Assembly: GCF_013401995.1 (NCBI RefSeq)
Contig: NZ_JACBJI010000001.1
Coordinates: 459,322-494,893, forward strand
DNA: 35,572 nucleotides
From: Flavobacterium agri
Lineage (GTDB): Bacteria > Bacteroidota > Bacteroidia > Flavobacteriales > Flavobacteriaceae
Reading direction: 5' to 3'
Shown here: positions 25,282-33,298 of the stretch, piece after piece
Layout: the number at the start of each line of letters is the position of its first letter
Position numbering within the stretch: the stretch's first letter is position 1
Notes under the pieces: generated by a model
Database searches by the model: none
What the model saw: the letters and a program-made list of their open reading frames with translations, nothing else
What the model was told of the DNA's origin: nothing
Made by a program: the position numbers and the translations under genes

Positions 25282-25908
25282 TTAAAAGTCGTTCAGCACA
25301 AGATCGGGCCTGAAAGTGCGGTAATATTTCGATACGTCTTCTTCTTTCGGATGCACGATGATGCCGATGCAGCTGTCGTTTAGGAATTCAAAAGCGATAC
25401 CGCCGTCCTGATCGTCGTAAAGTTCGACCGATTCTTTGGTTTTATCGTACGGATAACCGCCTGTGTACCGGATTTTCGGGAAACGGTTTTCGATGGTCGC
25501 GAGCGTTTTTCCCGTAGAAACCGAATCGATATGGAAATCGGGAGACGTCACGCGAATCAGTCGCACGACTTTTTGCTTCATCTCATCATCCTTGTAATTG
25601 GTAAACACATTGAGTTCGTATTTGCCCGAAACCGCTTCAGAATTGGCGCTGTACCAAGTGAGCCACGCTTTTCCCATCGCCGCGTCGGATAAGTCAGGCG
25701 TGCCGAGAAATTGCAGTTTTTCCGAATCCATGCCGATTTCGATATTGCCGATTTTTTCTCCCGGAACGATGTCGGTTTGGGGTTTCGGCGATTCGACTAT
25801 AACTGAAGTGCTGTCAATAGAAGTAATTTCAGGCGTGATTTCCGGCTCCGCTTTTTTGCACGAGACTGCGAAAATGCAAGTCGATAGTATCCAATAAAAA
25901 GTACGCAT
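25282..25908 (-). CDS. Small lipoprotein of unknown function
   Basis: This 208-residue predicted lipoprotein has the signal MRTFYWILSTCIFAVSC (lipobox AVSC). A Glu/Pro/Ser/Thr-rich linker is followed by a compact domain starting near PGEKIGNIEIGMDSEKLQFLG, which resembles the beginning of small periplasmic domains of unknown function. It has a GGYPYDKTKESVELYDDQDGG segment and a GIIVHPKE end. I do not recognise a catalytic motif. The frame remains open upstream to 25971, but that part is an intergenic inverted repeat, so the ATG at 25908 is the start. It lies downstream of the topoisomerase gene on the same strand, separated by the inverted repeat. Confidence 0.8.
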   Translation of the reverse strand: MRTFYWILSTCIFAVSCKKAEPEITPEITSIDSTSVIVESPKPQTDIVPGEKIGNIEIGMDSEKLQFLGTPDLSDAAMGKAWLTWYSANSEAVSGKYELNVFTNYKDDEMKQKVVRLIRVTSPDFHIDSVSTGKTLATIENRFPKIRYTGGYPYDKTKESVELYDDQDGGIAFEFLNDSCIGIIVHPKEEDVSKYYRTFRPDLVLNDF

Positions 25909-25921
25909 GATGTTGAGTTTT

Positions 25922-25978
25922 GCCACGAATGACACGAATTTACACAAAATCATTAGTGAAATTCGTGTCATTCGTGGC
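25922..25978. repeat. Long inverted repeat, ACGAATGACACGAATT family, copy 1
   Basis: GCCACGAATGACACGAATTT (25922-25941) and its exact complement (25959-25978) form a perfect 20-bp stem with a 17-nt loop. It fills the gap between the topoisomerase stop and the lipoprotein start. Two further copies are at 30447-30514 and 33211-33281. Confidence 0.95.
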
Positions 25979-25983
25979 TAATT

Positions 25984-27060
25984 TTATCCTAACACTTCGG
26001 CGATTTTTTCGGTTTTGAGCAATCGCACCAAAGCTTCTTCTTCTGGGTCGAGTTTATTGTTTTTTATGTTTTTCCTGATTTGGTAACGGTCGATGTGTCC
26101 GTCCTCATATGCCTTGATTACGGTCGGATGCACGTAGTATTTTTTGCACACCGAACGCGTATTGCCCAGTTTTTTGGCCACGCAATCGATGACTTCGACC
26201 ACTTTGCGTTTGGTGTCGGTTATCGATTCGGGTTGGCCGATATTCCTAAAACACTGCAAAGCCGTAACGCTTCCCGACCAAGCGCGGAAATCCTTGGCCG
26301 TAAAATCTTCGCCCGTGATTTGCTTGAGGTAGTTGTTCACGTCCGATGAACCGATCGTGCAATGCTTTCCGTCGTCGTCGTAATACTGGAACAATTCCTG
26401 TCCCGGAATGTCTTTGCACTTTTTGACAAGGTTCGCGAGTTTGCGGCTGCTGAGCGAAATGCTGTGTTTGATTCCTTTTTTGCCGACAAATTCGAAGCGC
26501 ACGTTCGACTTTTCGAATTTCACGTGTTTGTCGCGCAACGTCGTAAGCCCGAACGAGCCGTATAGTTTTTTATAGGCGTCGTTACCGATCCTGATATTCG
26601 TGTCTTCTATCAGTTTCACGACTAACGCCAACACTTTTTCATATGGCATGCCTTTTCGCTCCAAATCCTTTTCGACTTGTTTTCGGATAATCGGCAATGC
26701 CTTGGCAAAACTTCGCAAGCGATAAAATTTGGATTGGTTGCGGATCTTGTTCCAATCGGGATGGTAACGGTATTGCCTGCGCCCGAGTTTGTCGGTTCCC
26801 GTGACTTGCAGATGTCCGTTTTCATAAGGCGAGATCCACACATCTTCCCATGCCGGCGGAATGACGAGTTTTTTTATCCGATCCAAGACCTCAGGAGATC
26901 GGACGGCTTTGCCTTCGTCGTCCACATACGAAAATCCGTCGCTTTTTTTGTTCCTGAAATAGCCTTTACCCGAAAAAGCCGCATACCTCAAACCTACTGC
27001 TTTCGCTGTGATTTTCGGGTCGCGGCCTATTTTTTCAAGCTTTGCCTGTAATCTGTCCAT
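25984..27060 (-). CDS. DNA topoisomerase IB, bacterial poxvirus-like type
   Basis: This 358-residue enzyme relaxes supercoils through a 3'-phosphotyrosine intermediate. It has an N-terminal domain with the conserved VIPPAWEDVWISPYENGHLQ and GRRQYRYHPDWN segments, then the catalytic domain. Catalytic residues are R157 in TNIRIGN, the GKKGIKH lysine region (about 193-199), R259 in DFRAWSG and the nucleophile Y309 in CKKYYVHP. As in other bacterial members, Asn (LGNTR, N300) stands where eukaryal and viral enzymes have His. It ends 1 bp after the next upstream gene, so both share an operon. Such enzymes are found sporadically in bacteria and are dispensable where tested; the organism should also have topoisomerase IA and gyrase elsewhere. 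Confidence 0.95.
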   Translation of the reverse strand: MDRLQAKLEKIGRDPKITAKAVGLRYAAFSGKGYFRNKKSDGFSYVDDEGKAVRSPEVLDRIKKLVIPPAWEDVWISPYENGHLQVTGTDKLGRRQYRYHPDWNKIRNQSKFYRLRSFAKALPIIRKQVEKDLERKGMPYEKVLALVVKLIEDTNIRIGNDAYKKLYGSFGLTTLRDKHVKFEKSNVRFEFVGKKGIKHSISLSSRKLANLVKKCKDIPGQELFQYYDDDGKHCTIGSSDVNNYLKQITGEDFTAKDFRAWSGSVTALQCFRNIGQPESITDTKRKVVEVIDCVAKKLGNTRSVCKKYYVHPTVIKAYEDGHIDRYQIRKNIKNNKLDPEEEALVRLLKTEKIAEVLG

Positions 27061-27061
27061 T

Positions 27062-27373
27062 TTAGTTCAGGTGCTCCTGACGGCCTTTGATACTGAGGTC
27101 GTTAAGTACTTTGGTGGCGCTGTTGTCGTCCATAGACAAATCTCCGGCGACGAAAACGCCCATTTCGCCTTTGTTCGACTTGATGCCGTAAACAGTGGCT
27201 TCGTCTCCGGGATCGCTTTCGCCCTCGTATCTGTATATATGTACGATTTCGAAATCGTCGGGATGGTTTTTGATACGTTCTTCCTCAAGGTTGAAGTCGG
27301 TGGTGAATCCTTTGGCGGTCAATTCTTCGAGCGCTTTGGAAACCGTGGCGTAGTGGTACATTTGACGTTCCAT
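27062..27373 (-). CDS. Small conserved protein, function unknown
   Basis: This 103-residue soluble protein starts [23 protein letters not shown] and has [30 protein letters not shown] and GVFVAGDL motifs. It resembles a small Bacteroidota family that is often labelled phosphoribosylpyrophosphate synthetase in databases. The protein is far too short for that enzyme and lacks its PRPP-binding loop, so I do not support that name. The frame continues upstream to 27466, but the ATG at 27373 (or 27361) begins the conserved part. It abuts the topoisomerase IB gene (1 bp), and is the first gene of that unit, reading away from rnpB. Confidence 0.8.
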   Translation of the reverse strand: MERQMYHYATVSKALEELTAKGFTTDFNLEEERIKNHPDDFEIVHIYRYEGESDPGDEATVYGIKSNKGEMGVFVAGDLSMDDNSATKVLNDLSIKGRQEHLN

Positions 27374-27489
27374 GATACGGGTGTTTATTGGTTTATTCTT
27401 TATTTTTACTGGAGTTTTCCTTTGGCGGAAGACCTTATCTAAATTAGTAATAGAACAGGCCGACACGCTTACAGGTTTTTTTCGAAAGG

Positions 27490-27520
27490 TTGCATCATCC
27501 TCATATTCGCCTTACCTTTG
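27490..27520 (+). promoter_or_regulatory. rnpB: rnpB promoter
   Basis: TTG (27490-27492), a 20-bp spacer and TACCTTTG (27513-27520) match the Bacteroidetes sigma consensus perfectly. The expected start, about 5 nt further, coincides with the first base of the RNase P P1 helix (27525). Confidence 0.85.
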
Positions 27521-27524
27521 CGCC

Positions 27525-27837
27525 GCAGGCCGCCTTATCGCTGCTCTTTACGAGTGGAGGAAAGTCCGGGCACCATAGAGCAGCATAGCGGGTAACGCCC
27601 GTCACATCCGAATAAAATCGGGTGGAGGACAAGTGCAACAGAAAGCAAGTACAGTTCGGCTGTAGTGAAACCAGGTAAACTCTATGCGGTGAAATGTCAA
27701 GTATACCGATAGTCAAGGGCGGCTCGTCCGTTGTCGGAGGGTAGGCAGATAGAATCGTACGGCAACGTCCGGTCCAGATAAATGATAAGGACTCCACACC
27801 CGGAGTACAGAACCCGGCTTACAGGCCTGCTTTTTTT
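27525..27837 (+). ncRNA. rnpB: RNase P RNA, bacterial type A
   Basis: This is the catalytic RNA that trims the 5' leader of pre-tRNAs with the RnpA protein. The ends GCAGGCC (27525-27531) and GGCCTGC (27824-27830) pair exactly as helix P1, followed by a T7 tract that terminates transcription. Universally conserved core elements are visible: GAGGAAAGTCCGGGC near the 5' end (P4 5' strand region), ACAGAAAGCAAGTACAG, and the 3' part CCCGGCTTACAGGCC. The mature RNA is about 306 nt. It lies between divergent protein genes, and open frames through it on either strand are not coding. Confidence 0.96.
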
Positions 27838-27845
27838 AAAATTCC

Positions 27846-27879
27846 AAATTCCAATCTTTGGCCTAAACGATTGGAATTT
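27846..27879. repeat. AAATTCCAATC inverted repeat after rnpB
   Basis: AAATTCCAATC (27846-27856) and GATTGGAATTT (27869-27879) form a perfect 11-bp stem with a 12-nt loop. An extra AATTCCAAA precedes it. The motif is related to the CCAAATTCC repeats around 32276-32451. Confidence 0.75.
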
Positions 27880-27953
27880 TCACCCCGAGATTCCGTTTCT
27901 TAATTTAGATACATTCATTCTACTTTCATCTTTCCATTTTCGACTAACCTCAT

Positions 27954-27961
27954 TATCTTTG
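27954..27961 (+). promoter_or_regulatory. pheT: -7 box of pheT
   Basis: TATCTTTG matches TANNTTTG exactly and lies 50 bp before the pheT start. No TTG is found at the -33 position, so the promoter call is moderate. Confidence 0.5.
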
Positions 27962-28011
27962 CCCCTCACCCGAGGCCGCAGGCCGAACTGAACGAAGTTA
28001 AAAATTTCCTT

Positions 28012-30435
28012 ATGAAAATCTCTTACAACTGGCTAAAGCAATTCATCAAGACCGACTGGACAAGCGAAGAAACTTCTGCTTTGCTCACCGATTTAGGTCT
28101 TGAAGTGGAAGTCGTTGAAAAATACCAATCCGTTAAAGGCGGACTTCAAGGCGTTGTCGTAGGTCATGTACTGACGTGCAAGCAGCATCCGAATGCCGAC
28201 CGTCTCAAATTGACCACCGTAGATTTGGGCGACGGAAATCCACCGGTGCAAATCGTATGCGGAGCAGCCAACGTCGCTGCCGGACAAAAAGTTCCCGTAG
28301 CCACGATCGGTACCGTTTTATACACAGGCGACGGGGAATCGTTCACGATCAAGAAAGGCAAAATCCGCGATGAGGAAAGTTGGGGCATGATCTGCGCCGA
28401 GGACGAACTCGGTCTCGGAACAAGCCACGACGGCATCATGGTACTCGACGAAAGCCTTGCCCCGGGAACGCCGGCCGCACAGGTTTTCAAAGTTGAGAAC
28501 GACGAGGTTTTCGAAATCGGATTGACGCCAAACCGTGCCGACGCGATGAGCCATTTCGGTGTAGCACGCGACTTGAGAGCCGGTTTGCTGCAGAGAAACG
28601 TACATGTGGAATTGATCACGCCATCGGTGTCATCTTTCCGCATCGACAAAAGAGTATTGAAGATAGACGCGGTCGTGGCCGATGCCAAACTCGCACCAAG
28701 ATATTGCGGCGTGACCATGTCGGGACTTACGATAAAGCCGTCTCCCGAGTGGTTGCAGAACCGTCTGAAAGCGATCGGTCTTACGCCGAAAAACAACGTG
28801 GTCGACGCGACGAATTATGTGTTGCACGAGCTCGGACAGCCGCTTCACGCGTTCGACGCTTCCAAAATCAACGGAAAAGTGACCGTAAAGACACTTGAAG
28901 CCGGAACCAAGTTCACGACGTTGGACGGAGTCGAGCGCACGCTTCACGAAGAAGATTTGATGATCTGCGACGACAAAGGCCCGATGTGTATTGCCGGTGT
29001 TTTCGGCGGACAGAATTCGGGAGTCAGCGAAAGCACGACTTCAATTTTCCTCGAAAGTGCGTATTTCAATCCGGTTTCGGTGCGAAAAACCGCAAAACGC
29101 CATGGTTTGAACACCGACGCTTCGTTCCGTTTCGAAAGAGGAATCGACCCGACGATCACCGAATATGCATTGAAACGCGCGTGTTTGCTGATTAAGGAAG
29201 TCGCGGGCGGAGAAGTCACTTCAGACGTCATCGATCTGTATCCGAAAAAAATCGAGGATTTCCAGGTCGTATTCAACTTCGGGAAAGCGGCCAAACTCAT
29301 CGGCCAGGAATTGCCGAAAGAGACGATCAAGAAAATTTTGGCGTCGCTCGACATCAAAGTGAACAGTTCTTCCGATGCGAACCTCGGATTGACGATCCCG
29401 TCGTATCGCGTCGACGTTAACCGCGAAATCGACGTGATCGAGGAAATTTTGCGTGTTTACGGTTACAACAACATCAATTACACAAAAAAACTCAACGCGA
29501 CGATAGCCAATTCTTCGCGCACAGAAGACCATAAATTACAGAACATCATCGCAGGTCAATTGACGTCACTCGGTTTTAACGAGATGATGGCCAATTCGCT
29601 TACGACACCAGAATATATCTCGCTTTCCGAAATGTTGCGCGAGGAAGCGAACGTGACGATGATGAACCCGTTGAGCGGCGATTTGGCCGTGATGCGCCAG
29701 TCGTTGCTGTTCTCTGCTCTCGAAGCGGTTTCGTATAACGTCAATCGCAGGAATTCGGATTTGCGTCTGTTCGAATTCGGAAAAAGCTACCAGAAAGTGC
29801 TTTTGGGGTATGACGAGAAAAAACACCTGACGCTTACCGTTAGCGGAAACCGCAGTTCAGAAAGTTGGACAGGCGCGCAAAAACCGTCGGATTTCTTCCT
29901 GTTCAAAGGTATCGTCAACACGATCCTTATGCGTTTGGGAATCGACAAGACGCAAACTGAACCGGCCAAGTCGGACATGTTTGCCGAAGGTATCGCGTTG
30001 ATGATAGGAGAGGACACGATCGTGGAATTCGGATCGGTCAAAAAATCGGTGCTCAAGCATTTCGACATCAAACAGGAAGTGTTGTTCGCCGACTTCAATT
30101 GGGATGCCGTGATCAAACTCGTTTCGAACAAAATCAAGTTTACGGATATCCCGAAATATCCCGAAGTGCGACGCGATTTGGCATTGCTTGTCGACCAATC
30201 GGTTGGGTTCGATGCGATTTATAACCTTGCGAGACAAACCGAAAGAGGTTTCCTCAAGAACGTGAACCTGTTCGACGTCTATGAAGGCAAAAACCTTCCC
30301 GAAGGCAAAAAATCATACGCCGTAAGCTTTACGCTTCAGGATACTACCAAAACATTGACCGACGACCAGATCGATAAGATCATGGGGAAATTACTTAAGA
30401 ATTTCGAGAGTCAGTTGGGCGCGAGTCTGCGGTAG
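28012..30435 (+). CDS. pheT: Phenylalanyl-tRNA synthetase beta subunit
   Basis: This is the beta chain of the alpha2-beta2 enzyme that charges tRNA-Phe, 807 residues and full length. Domains in order: an N-terminal cap (MKISYNWLKQFI), an EMAP/tRNA-binding OB fold (about 40-155; HPNADRLKLTTVDLG, IVCGAANV), the B3/B4 editing domain (about 215-400; VVDATNYVLHELGQPLHAFDA), the B5 domain (about 405-480), the catalytic-like core (about 490-690; EEILRVYGYNNI) and the C-terminal FDX-ACB anticodon-binding domain (about 710-807; YPEVRRDLALLVDQ). The alpha subunit gene pheS is not adjacent, which is common in this group. It has its own -7 box and no co-directional neighbour. Confidence 0.97.
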   Translation: MKISYNWLKQFIKTDWTSEETSALLTDLGLEVEVVEKYQSVKGGLQGVVVGHVLTCKQHPNADRLKLTTVDLGDGNPPVQIVCGAANVAAGQKVPVATIGTVLYTGDGESFTIKKGKIRDEESWGMICAEDELGLGTSHDGIMVLDESLAPGTPAAQVFKVENDEVFEIGLTPNRADAMSHFGVARDLRAGLLQRNVHVELITPSVSSFRIDKRVLKIDAVVADAKLAPRYCGVTMSGLTIKPSPEWLQNRLKAIGLTPKNNVVDATNYVLHELGQPLHAFDASKINGKVTVKTLEAGTKFTTLDGVERTLHEEDLMICDDKGPMCIAGVFGGQNSGVSESTTSIFLESAYFNPVSVRKTAKRHGLNTDASFRFERGIDPTITEYALKRACLLIKEVAGGEVTSDVIDLYPKKIEDFQVVFNFGKAAKLIGQELPKETIKKILASLDIKVNSSSDANLGLTIPSYRVDVNREIDVIEEILRVYGYNNINYTKKLNATIANSSRTEDHKLQNIIAGQLTSLGFNEMMANSLTTPEYISLSEMLREEANVTMMNPLSGDLAVMRQSLLFSALEAVSYNVNRRNSDLRLFEFGKSYQKVLLGYDEKKHLTLTVSGNRSSESWTGAQKPSDFFLFKGIVNTILMRLGIDKTQTEPAKSDMFAEGIALMIGEDTIVEFGSVKKSVLKHFDIKQEVLFADFNWDAVIKLVSNKIKFTDIPKYPEVRRDLALLVDQSVGFDAIYNLARQTERGFLKNVNLFDVYEGKNLPEGKKSYAVSFTLQDTTKTLTDDQIDKIMGKLLKNFESQLGASLR

Positions 30436-30446
30436 TAGTATATGAT

Positions 30447-30514
30447 TTAGCCACGAATGACACGAATTTCACTAATAGAATAGCATTGGTGAAATTCGTG
30501 TCATTCGTGGCTAA
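30447..30514. repeat. Long inverted repeat, ACGAATGACACGAATT family, copy 2
   Basis: Two exactly complementary 26-bp arms (30447-30472 and 30489-30514) carry the core CCACGAATGACACGAATTT and are separated by 16 nt. It lies between the converging pheT and fasciclin genes, 12 bp after the pheT stop, and could end pheT transcription although no T-run follows. Confidence 0.95.
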
Positions 30515-30523
30515 GTTTTAAAT

Positions 30524-30553
30524 AAAAAAGGCTCCCAAAAGCGGAAGCCTTTC
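30524..30553 (-). terminator. Terminator of the fasciclin gene
   Basis: On the minus strand AAAGGCT and AGCCTTTTTT pair around a GC-containing loop, and a T-run follows, 19 bp after the stop codon. Confidence 0.75.
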
Positions 30554-30571
30554 CCCAATCAATCAAGTCAA

Positions 30572-31132
30572 TCATTTGTGCATCAATACGGCGTCCACGA
30601 CATGGATCACGCCGTTCGATTGGTTCACATCGGCGATCGTTACCGTAGCCATCATTCCTTTTTCATCTTTCAGCACTAACTTTTTCCCATCCATCATCGC
30701 CCAAAGCTTGCCGCCTTGTACGGTTTTGAGTTCGGCTTTCCCGCCGCCGGTCTTGATGGCTTTTGCGATGTCGTCCGCATTCCATTGACCGGCTACGACA
30801 TGGTATTTGAGCACATCCTGCAACATTTTCTTGTTTTCGGGTTTCAGCAAGGTTTCGACCGTTCCCTTGGGTAATTTGTCGAAAGCGGCATTTGTCGGGG
30901 CAAAAACGGTGAACGGCCCTTTGCCGGAAAGCGTTTCGACCAATCCGGCGGTTTTTACGGCAGCCACAAGAGTCGTGTGGTCTTTTGAATTTACCGCGTT
31001 CTCAACGATGTTTTTAGACGGATACATGGCCGCGCCTCCAACCATGACGGTCTTTTGCTGGGCCGAAACGGCAACCGAAACGAACATGGCGATGGCCGCG
31101 ACAGCAACCGGAATAAATTTTTTGGTTTTCAT
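30572..31132 (-). CDS. Secreted fasciclin (FAS1) domain protein
   Basis: This 186-residue exported protein has a signal peptide MKTKKFIPVAVAAIAMFVSVAVSA|QQ (cleavage near residue 24) and a single FAS1 domain (about 40-185). The family's H1 box reads FTVFAPTNAAFDKLPKGTVETLL, the YH motif is LKYHVVAGQ, and the H2 box is ADVNQSNGVIHVVDAVLM. FAS1 domains mediate adhesion or matrix interactions. No membrane anchor or T9SS C-terminal domain is present, so it is likely periplasmic or released. It stands alone between a terminator and a divergent gene. Confidence 0.95.
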   Translation of the reverse strand: MKTKKFIPVAVAAIAMFVSVAVSAQQKTVMVGGAAMYPSKNIVENAVNSKDHTTLVAAVKTAGLVETLSGKGPFTVFAPTNAAFDKLPKGTVETLLKPENKKMLQDVLKYHVVAGQWNADDIAKAIKTGGGKAELKTVQGGKLWAMMDGKKLVLKDEKGMMATVTIADVNQSNGVIHVVDAVLMHK

Positions 31133-31252
31133 AAGTTGTCATTTAAATTGTTATATCGGCATTTACGCAAACGCTTTCGAAGCGGTTTTAGGGCGACTGA
31201 TATTTTTTCTCATGTTACTTGAATCTTAAGTTTTTGCAAAGGGAGAAATTCC

Positions 31253-31260
31253 TACTTTTG
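31253..31260 (+). promoter_or_regulatory. -7 box of the GH114-like gene
   Basis: TACTTTTG matches TANNTTTG exactly. A TTG at 31234-31236 leaves a 16-bp spacer, slightly short. The box lies 15 bp before the ATG at 31276, which rules out the longer frame start at 31219. Confidence 0.6.
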
Positions 31261-31275
31261 GCGATTTCGACTACT

Positions 31276-32271
31276 ATGAGAATCCGGGTTATCGCTTCAC
31301 TGCTTTTTAGTTTCACGTTGTTGTGCGGGTTTTCCCGATGCAGCCGCAAGGACGTTTCCACGGCCAAGAGCGACGCGCCTTCTAACGAGGCCGAAGCGGG
31401 CGTGGCCATGCAGAAGTTCGTGAGCCAGATTTCCAAATTCGCCAAATCTCAAAAACCTGGTTTCAACATCATTCCCCAAAACGGGTCGGTTTTGGCCTAT
31501 ACGAACCTAAATCCGAAACAAGGCAAGAATTACGAATACATACAAAGCGTCGACGGATTCGGCGTTGAAGAATTGTTCTATACCGAAGACGGCTCGATCG
31601 ATTCGGCCCGTGTCGCACTTTTGGACGCGCTCAAGAACGACCGCAAGATTTTGGTTTCGGAGTTCATTCCCGATTCCGAAAAGATAAACCGGGTTGCCGA
31701 GCAGAACCTCGATGCGGGTTTCGTGCCGTTCATCCGCATGAAATCGAACTACAGTTATTCACATATTCCCGAGCGCATCCGAAACCAGAACCAGGACGAC
31801 GTGACGCAAATGGATCAGGTGCGCAACTACCTGTATTTGATCAATCCGAAGGAATTCGAGAACAAGGAAGCGTACCTCAAAGCGCTTTCCGAAACTAATT
31901 TCGATCTGCTGATCATCGATTTGTTTTACGATATGCAACAGTTGACCAAAACCGATCTTGAACTACTCAAGACCAAGTCCGATGGCGGAAAACGACTCGT
32001 AATCTGTTACTTGAATATAGGTTCGGCCGAGAAATGGCGTTACTATTGGAACAAGTCGTGGAAAGTCGGGAAACCGTCGTGGATCAAGAAGAACTACGCG
32101 GGTTATGAAGGCGAATATTACGTTGAATTCTGGGATGCCGAATGGAAAGGCATCGTGTTCCGCGGATCGGATTCATATTTGAGGAAGATCATCAACGCCG
32201 GATTCGACGGAGCGTATCTCGACAATACCGAGGCGTATCATTATTTGTTTCACGATCAGGAAGAGAACTGA
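31276..32271 (+). CDS. GH114/TM1410-like secreted glycosidase-type protein
   Basis: This 331-residue exported protein has a signal segment MRIRVIASLLFSFTLLCGFSRC; Cys17 or Cys22 could be lipidated, but neither gives a standard lipobox. The rest resembles the TM1410/GH114 (endo-alpha-1,4-polygalactosaminidase-like) TIM barrel. Recognisable strands are SVLAYTNLN, KILVSEFIPDSEKI, FDLLIIDLFYD, KRLVICYLNIGSAEKWRYYW and GAYLDNTEAYHY, with W/Y-rich sugar-binding loops. The Asp of DLFYD and the Asp/Glu of LDNTEAY are candidate catalytic residues. Substrate is unknown; an amino-sugar exopolysaccharide is the family expectation. It is divergent from the fasciclin gene and ends at a bidirectional hairpin. 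Confidence 0.8.
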   Translation: MRIRVIASLLFSFTLLCGFSRCSRKDVSTAKSDAPSNEAEAGVAMQKFVSQISKFAKSQKPGFNIIPQNGSVLAYTNLNPKQGKNYEYIQSVDGFGVEELFYTEDGSIDSARVALLDALKNDRKILVSEFIPDSEKINRVAEQNLDAGFVPFIRMKSNYSYSHIPERIRNQNQDDVTQMDQVRNYLYLINPKEFENKEAYLKALSETNFDLLIIDLFYDMQQLTKTDLELLKTKSDGGKRLVICYLNIGSAEKWRYYWNKSWKVGKPSWIKKNYAGYEGEYYVEFWDAEWKGIVFRGSDSYLRKIINAGFDGAYLDNTEAYHYLFHDQEEN

Positions 32272-32275
32272 AAAT

Positions 32276-32451
32276 CCAAGCGCCAAATTCCAAATACCAA
32301 TCTTTTTTTAAGAAACATCGAATAGCAAACTCTGATTTACGCTAGATTTTTTATGATTCCGACGAAGGAGGAATCTCATCCAGAAAAGTAAAAAGCGAAT
32401 CCGTAAGAGTTCGCTTTTCCATTCGCTCCAACCTCGGAATTTGGTGCTTGG
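32276..32451. repeat. CCAAATTCC-type inverted repeat pair flanking a terminator
   Basis: CCAAGCGCCAAATTCC (32276-32291) and GGAATTTGGTGCTTGG (32436-32451) are inverted copies that pair at 15 of 16 positions, 144 bp apart. They fill the ends of the gap between converging genes. Inside is a further GATTCC...GGAATC dyad (about 32356-32376). Confidence 0.75.
32391..32418. terminator. Bidirectional terminator between the GH114-like gene and kdsB
   Basis: AAAAGCGAA (32391-32399) and TTCGCTTTT (32410-32418) form a perfect 9-bp stem with a 10-nt loop, and A/T ends suit both directions. Confidence 0.8.
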
Positions 32452-32454
32452 AAT

Positions 32455-33192
32455 TTAAGATTTGTCCTTCAACAACTTCCGTGCTTTCTCCAAATCTTCT
32501 TCGGTATCGATCCCGATTCCGGCGTGTGCCGTTTCTACCATGCGGATGCGCTTGCCGAATTCGAGATAGCGCAACTGCTCCAGTTTTTCGGTGGCTTCCA
32601 AAGATTTCATCGGAAGCGCCGCAAAATCAAGGATTGCCTGTTTACGGAACGCGTAAATCCCGATGTGTCGGAAATATTTCGCGCCCGCGTCCTTATCTCT
32701 GGGAAACGGGATCACCGAACGCGAGAAATACAACGCGAACCCGCTTTGGTCGGTTACGACCTTGACGATATTCGGATTGTTGATGTCGTCCCAATCTGTT
32801 ATTTCGATCATCAGTGAAGCCAGATCGATCTGGCGTCCCGGGTCGTTTTTGAACACTTCGATCACTTCGGCCAACGGTTCGGCATTGATGAACGGTTCAT
32901 CTCCCTGAACGTTGATCACGATGTCGCAGTCGATGTCGGCTACGGCTTCGGCAATGCGGTCGCTGCCCGATTCGTGTTCCTTTATGCTCATAATGGCTTT
33001 TCCACCGTTCGACACGATCTCGTCTTTGATGATTTCTGAATCGGTGACCACGAACACGTCATCGAACAAATGCGTGGCGACGGCGGCTTCGTATGTGCGA
33101 CGGATGACGGTTTTTCCGCCCAGATCCTGCATGAGTTTGGCTGGGAATCGGGTAGAGGCGTAGCGTGCGGGAATGACGGCGATGATTTTCAT
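32455..33192 (-). CDS. kdsB: 3-deoxy-manno-octulosonate cytidylyltransferase (CMP-KDO synthetase)
   Basis: KdsB activates KDO with CTP to CMP-KDO for the lipopolysaccharide inner core. The 245-residue product has the usual length and motifs: the N-terminal nucleotide loop [35 protein letters not shown], the metal-binding [29 protein letters not shown] and the C-terminal [12 protein letters not shown]. It fits a Gram-negative envelope. It ends within 3 bp of a repeat arm and is preceded by an inverted repeat, so it is probably monocistronic. Confidence 0.97.
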   Translation of the reverse strand: MKIIAVIPARYASTRFPAKLMQDLGGKTVIRRTYEAAVATHLFDDVFVVTDSEIIKDEIVSNGGKAIMSIKEHESGSDRIAEAVADIDCDIVINVQGDEPFINAEPLAEVIEVFKNDPGRQIDLASLMIEITDWDDINNPNIVKVVTDQSGFALYFSRSVIPFPRDKDAGAKYFRHIGIYAFRKQAILDFAALPMKSLEATEKLEQLRYLEFGKRIRMVETAHAGIGIDTEEDLEKARKLLKDKS

Positions 33193-33210
33193 GATGTGAT
33201 TTTAAAGACA

Positions 33211-33281
33211 CGAATGTCACGAATTTCACGAATGTTATGCAAAATCTTACCTTCTAAAATTTGAGAAATTCGTGACATTCG
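33211..33281. repeat. Inverted repeat, ACGAATGACACGAATT family, diverged copy 3
   Basis: CGAATGTCACGAATTTC (33211-33227) and its exact complement (33265-33281) form a 17-bp stem with a 37-nt loop. Both arms carry the same change from the other copies, so complementarity has been kept. It lies between the kdsB start and the EamA gene's end. Confidence 0.85.
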
Positions 33282-33298
33282 GGGCAAAAATTAAAAGC

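Noticed and set aside
25915..25980. Insertion-sequence ends
   Set aside because: The inverted repeat has only a 17-nt loop and no transposase. It is a palindrome, not the pair of ends of an inserted element.
27501..27797. 98-codon minus-strand frame within rnpB
   Set aside because: It lies on the reverse strand of the structural RNA gene. The RNA's conserved helices explain the sequence.
32142..32345. 67-codon frame across the end of the GH114-like gene
   Set aside because: It starts inside that gene in another frame and ends in the intergenic inverted repeat.
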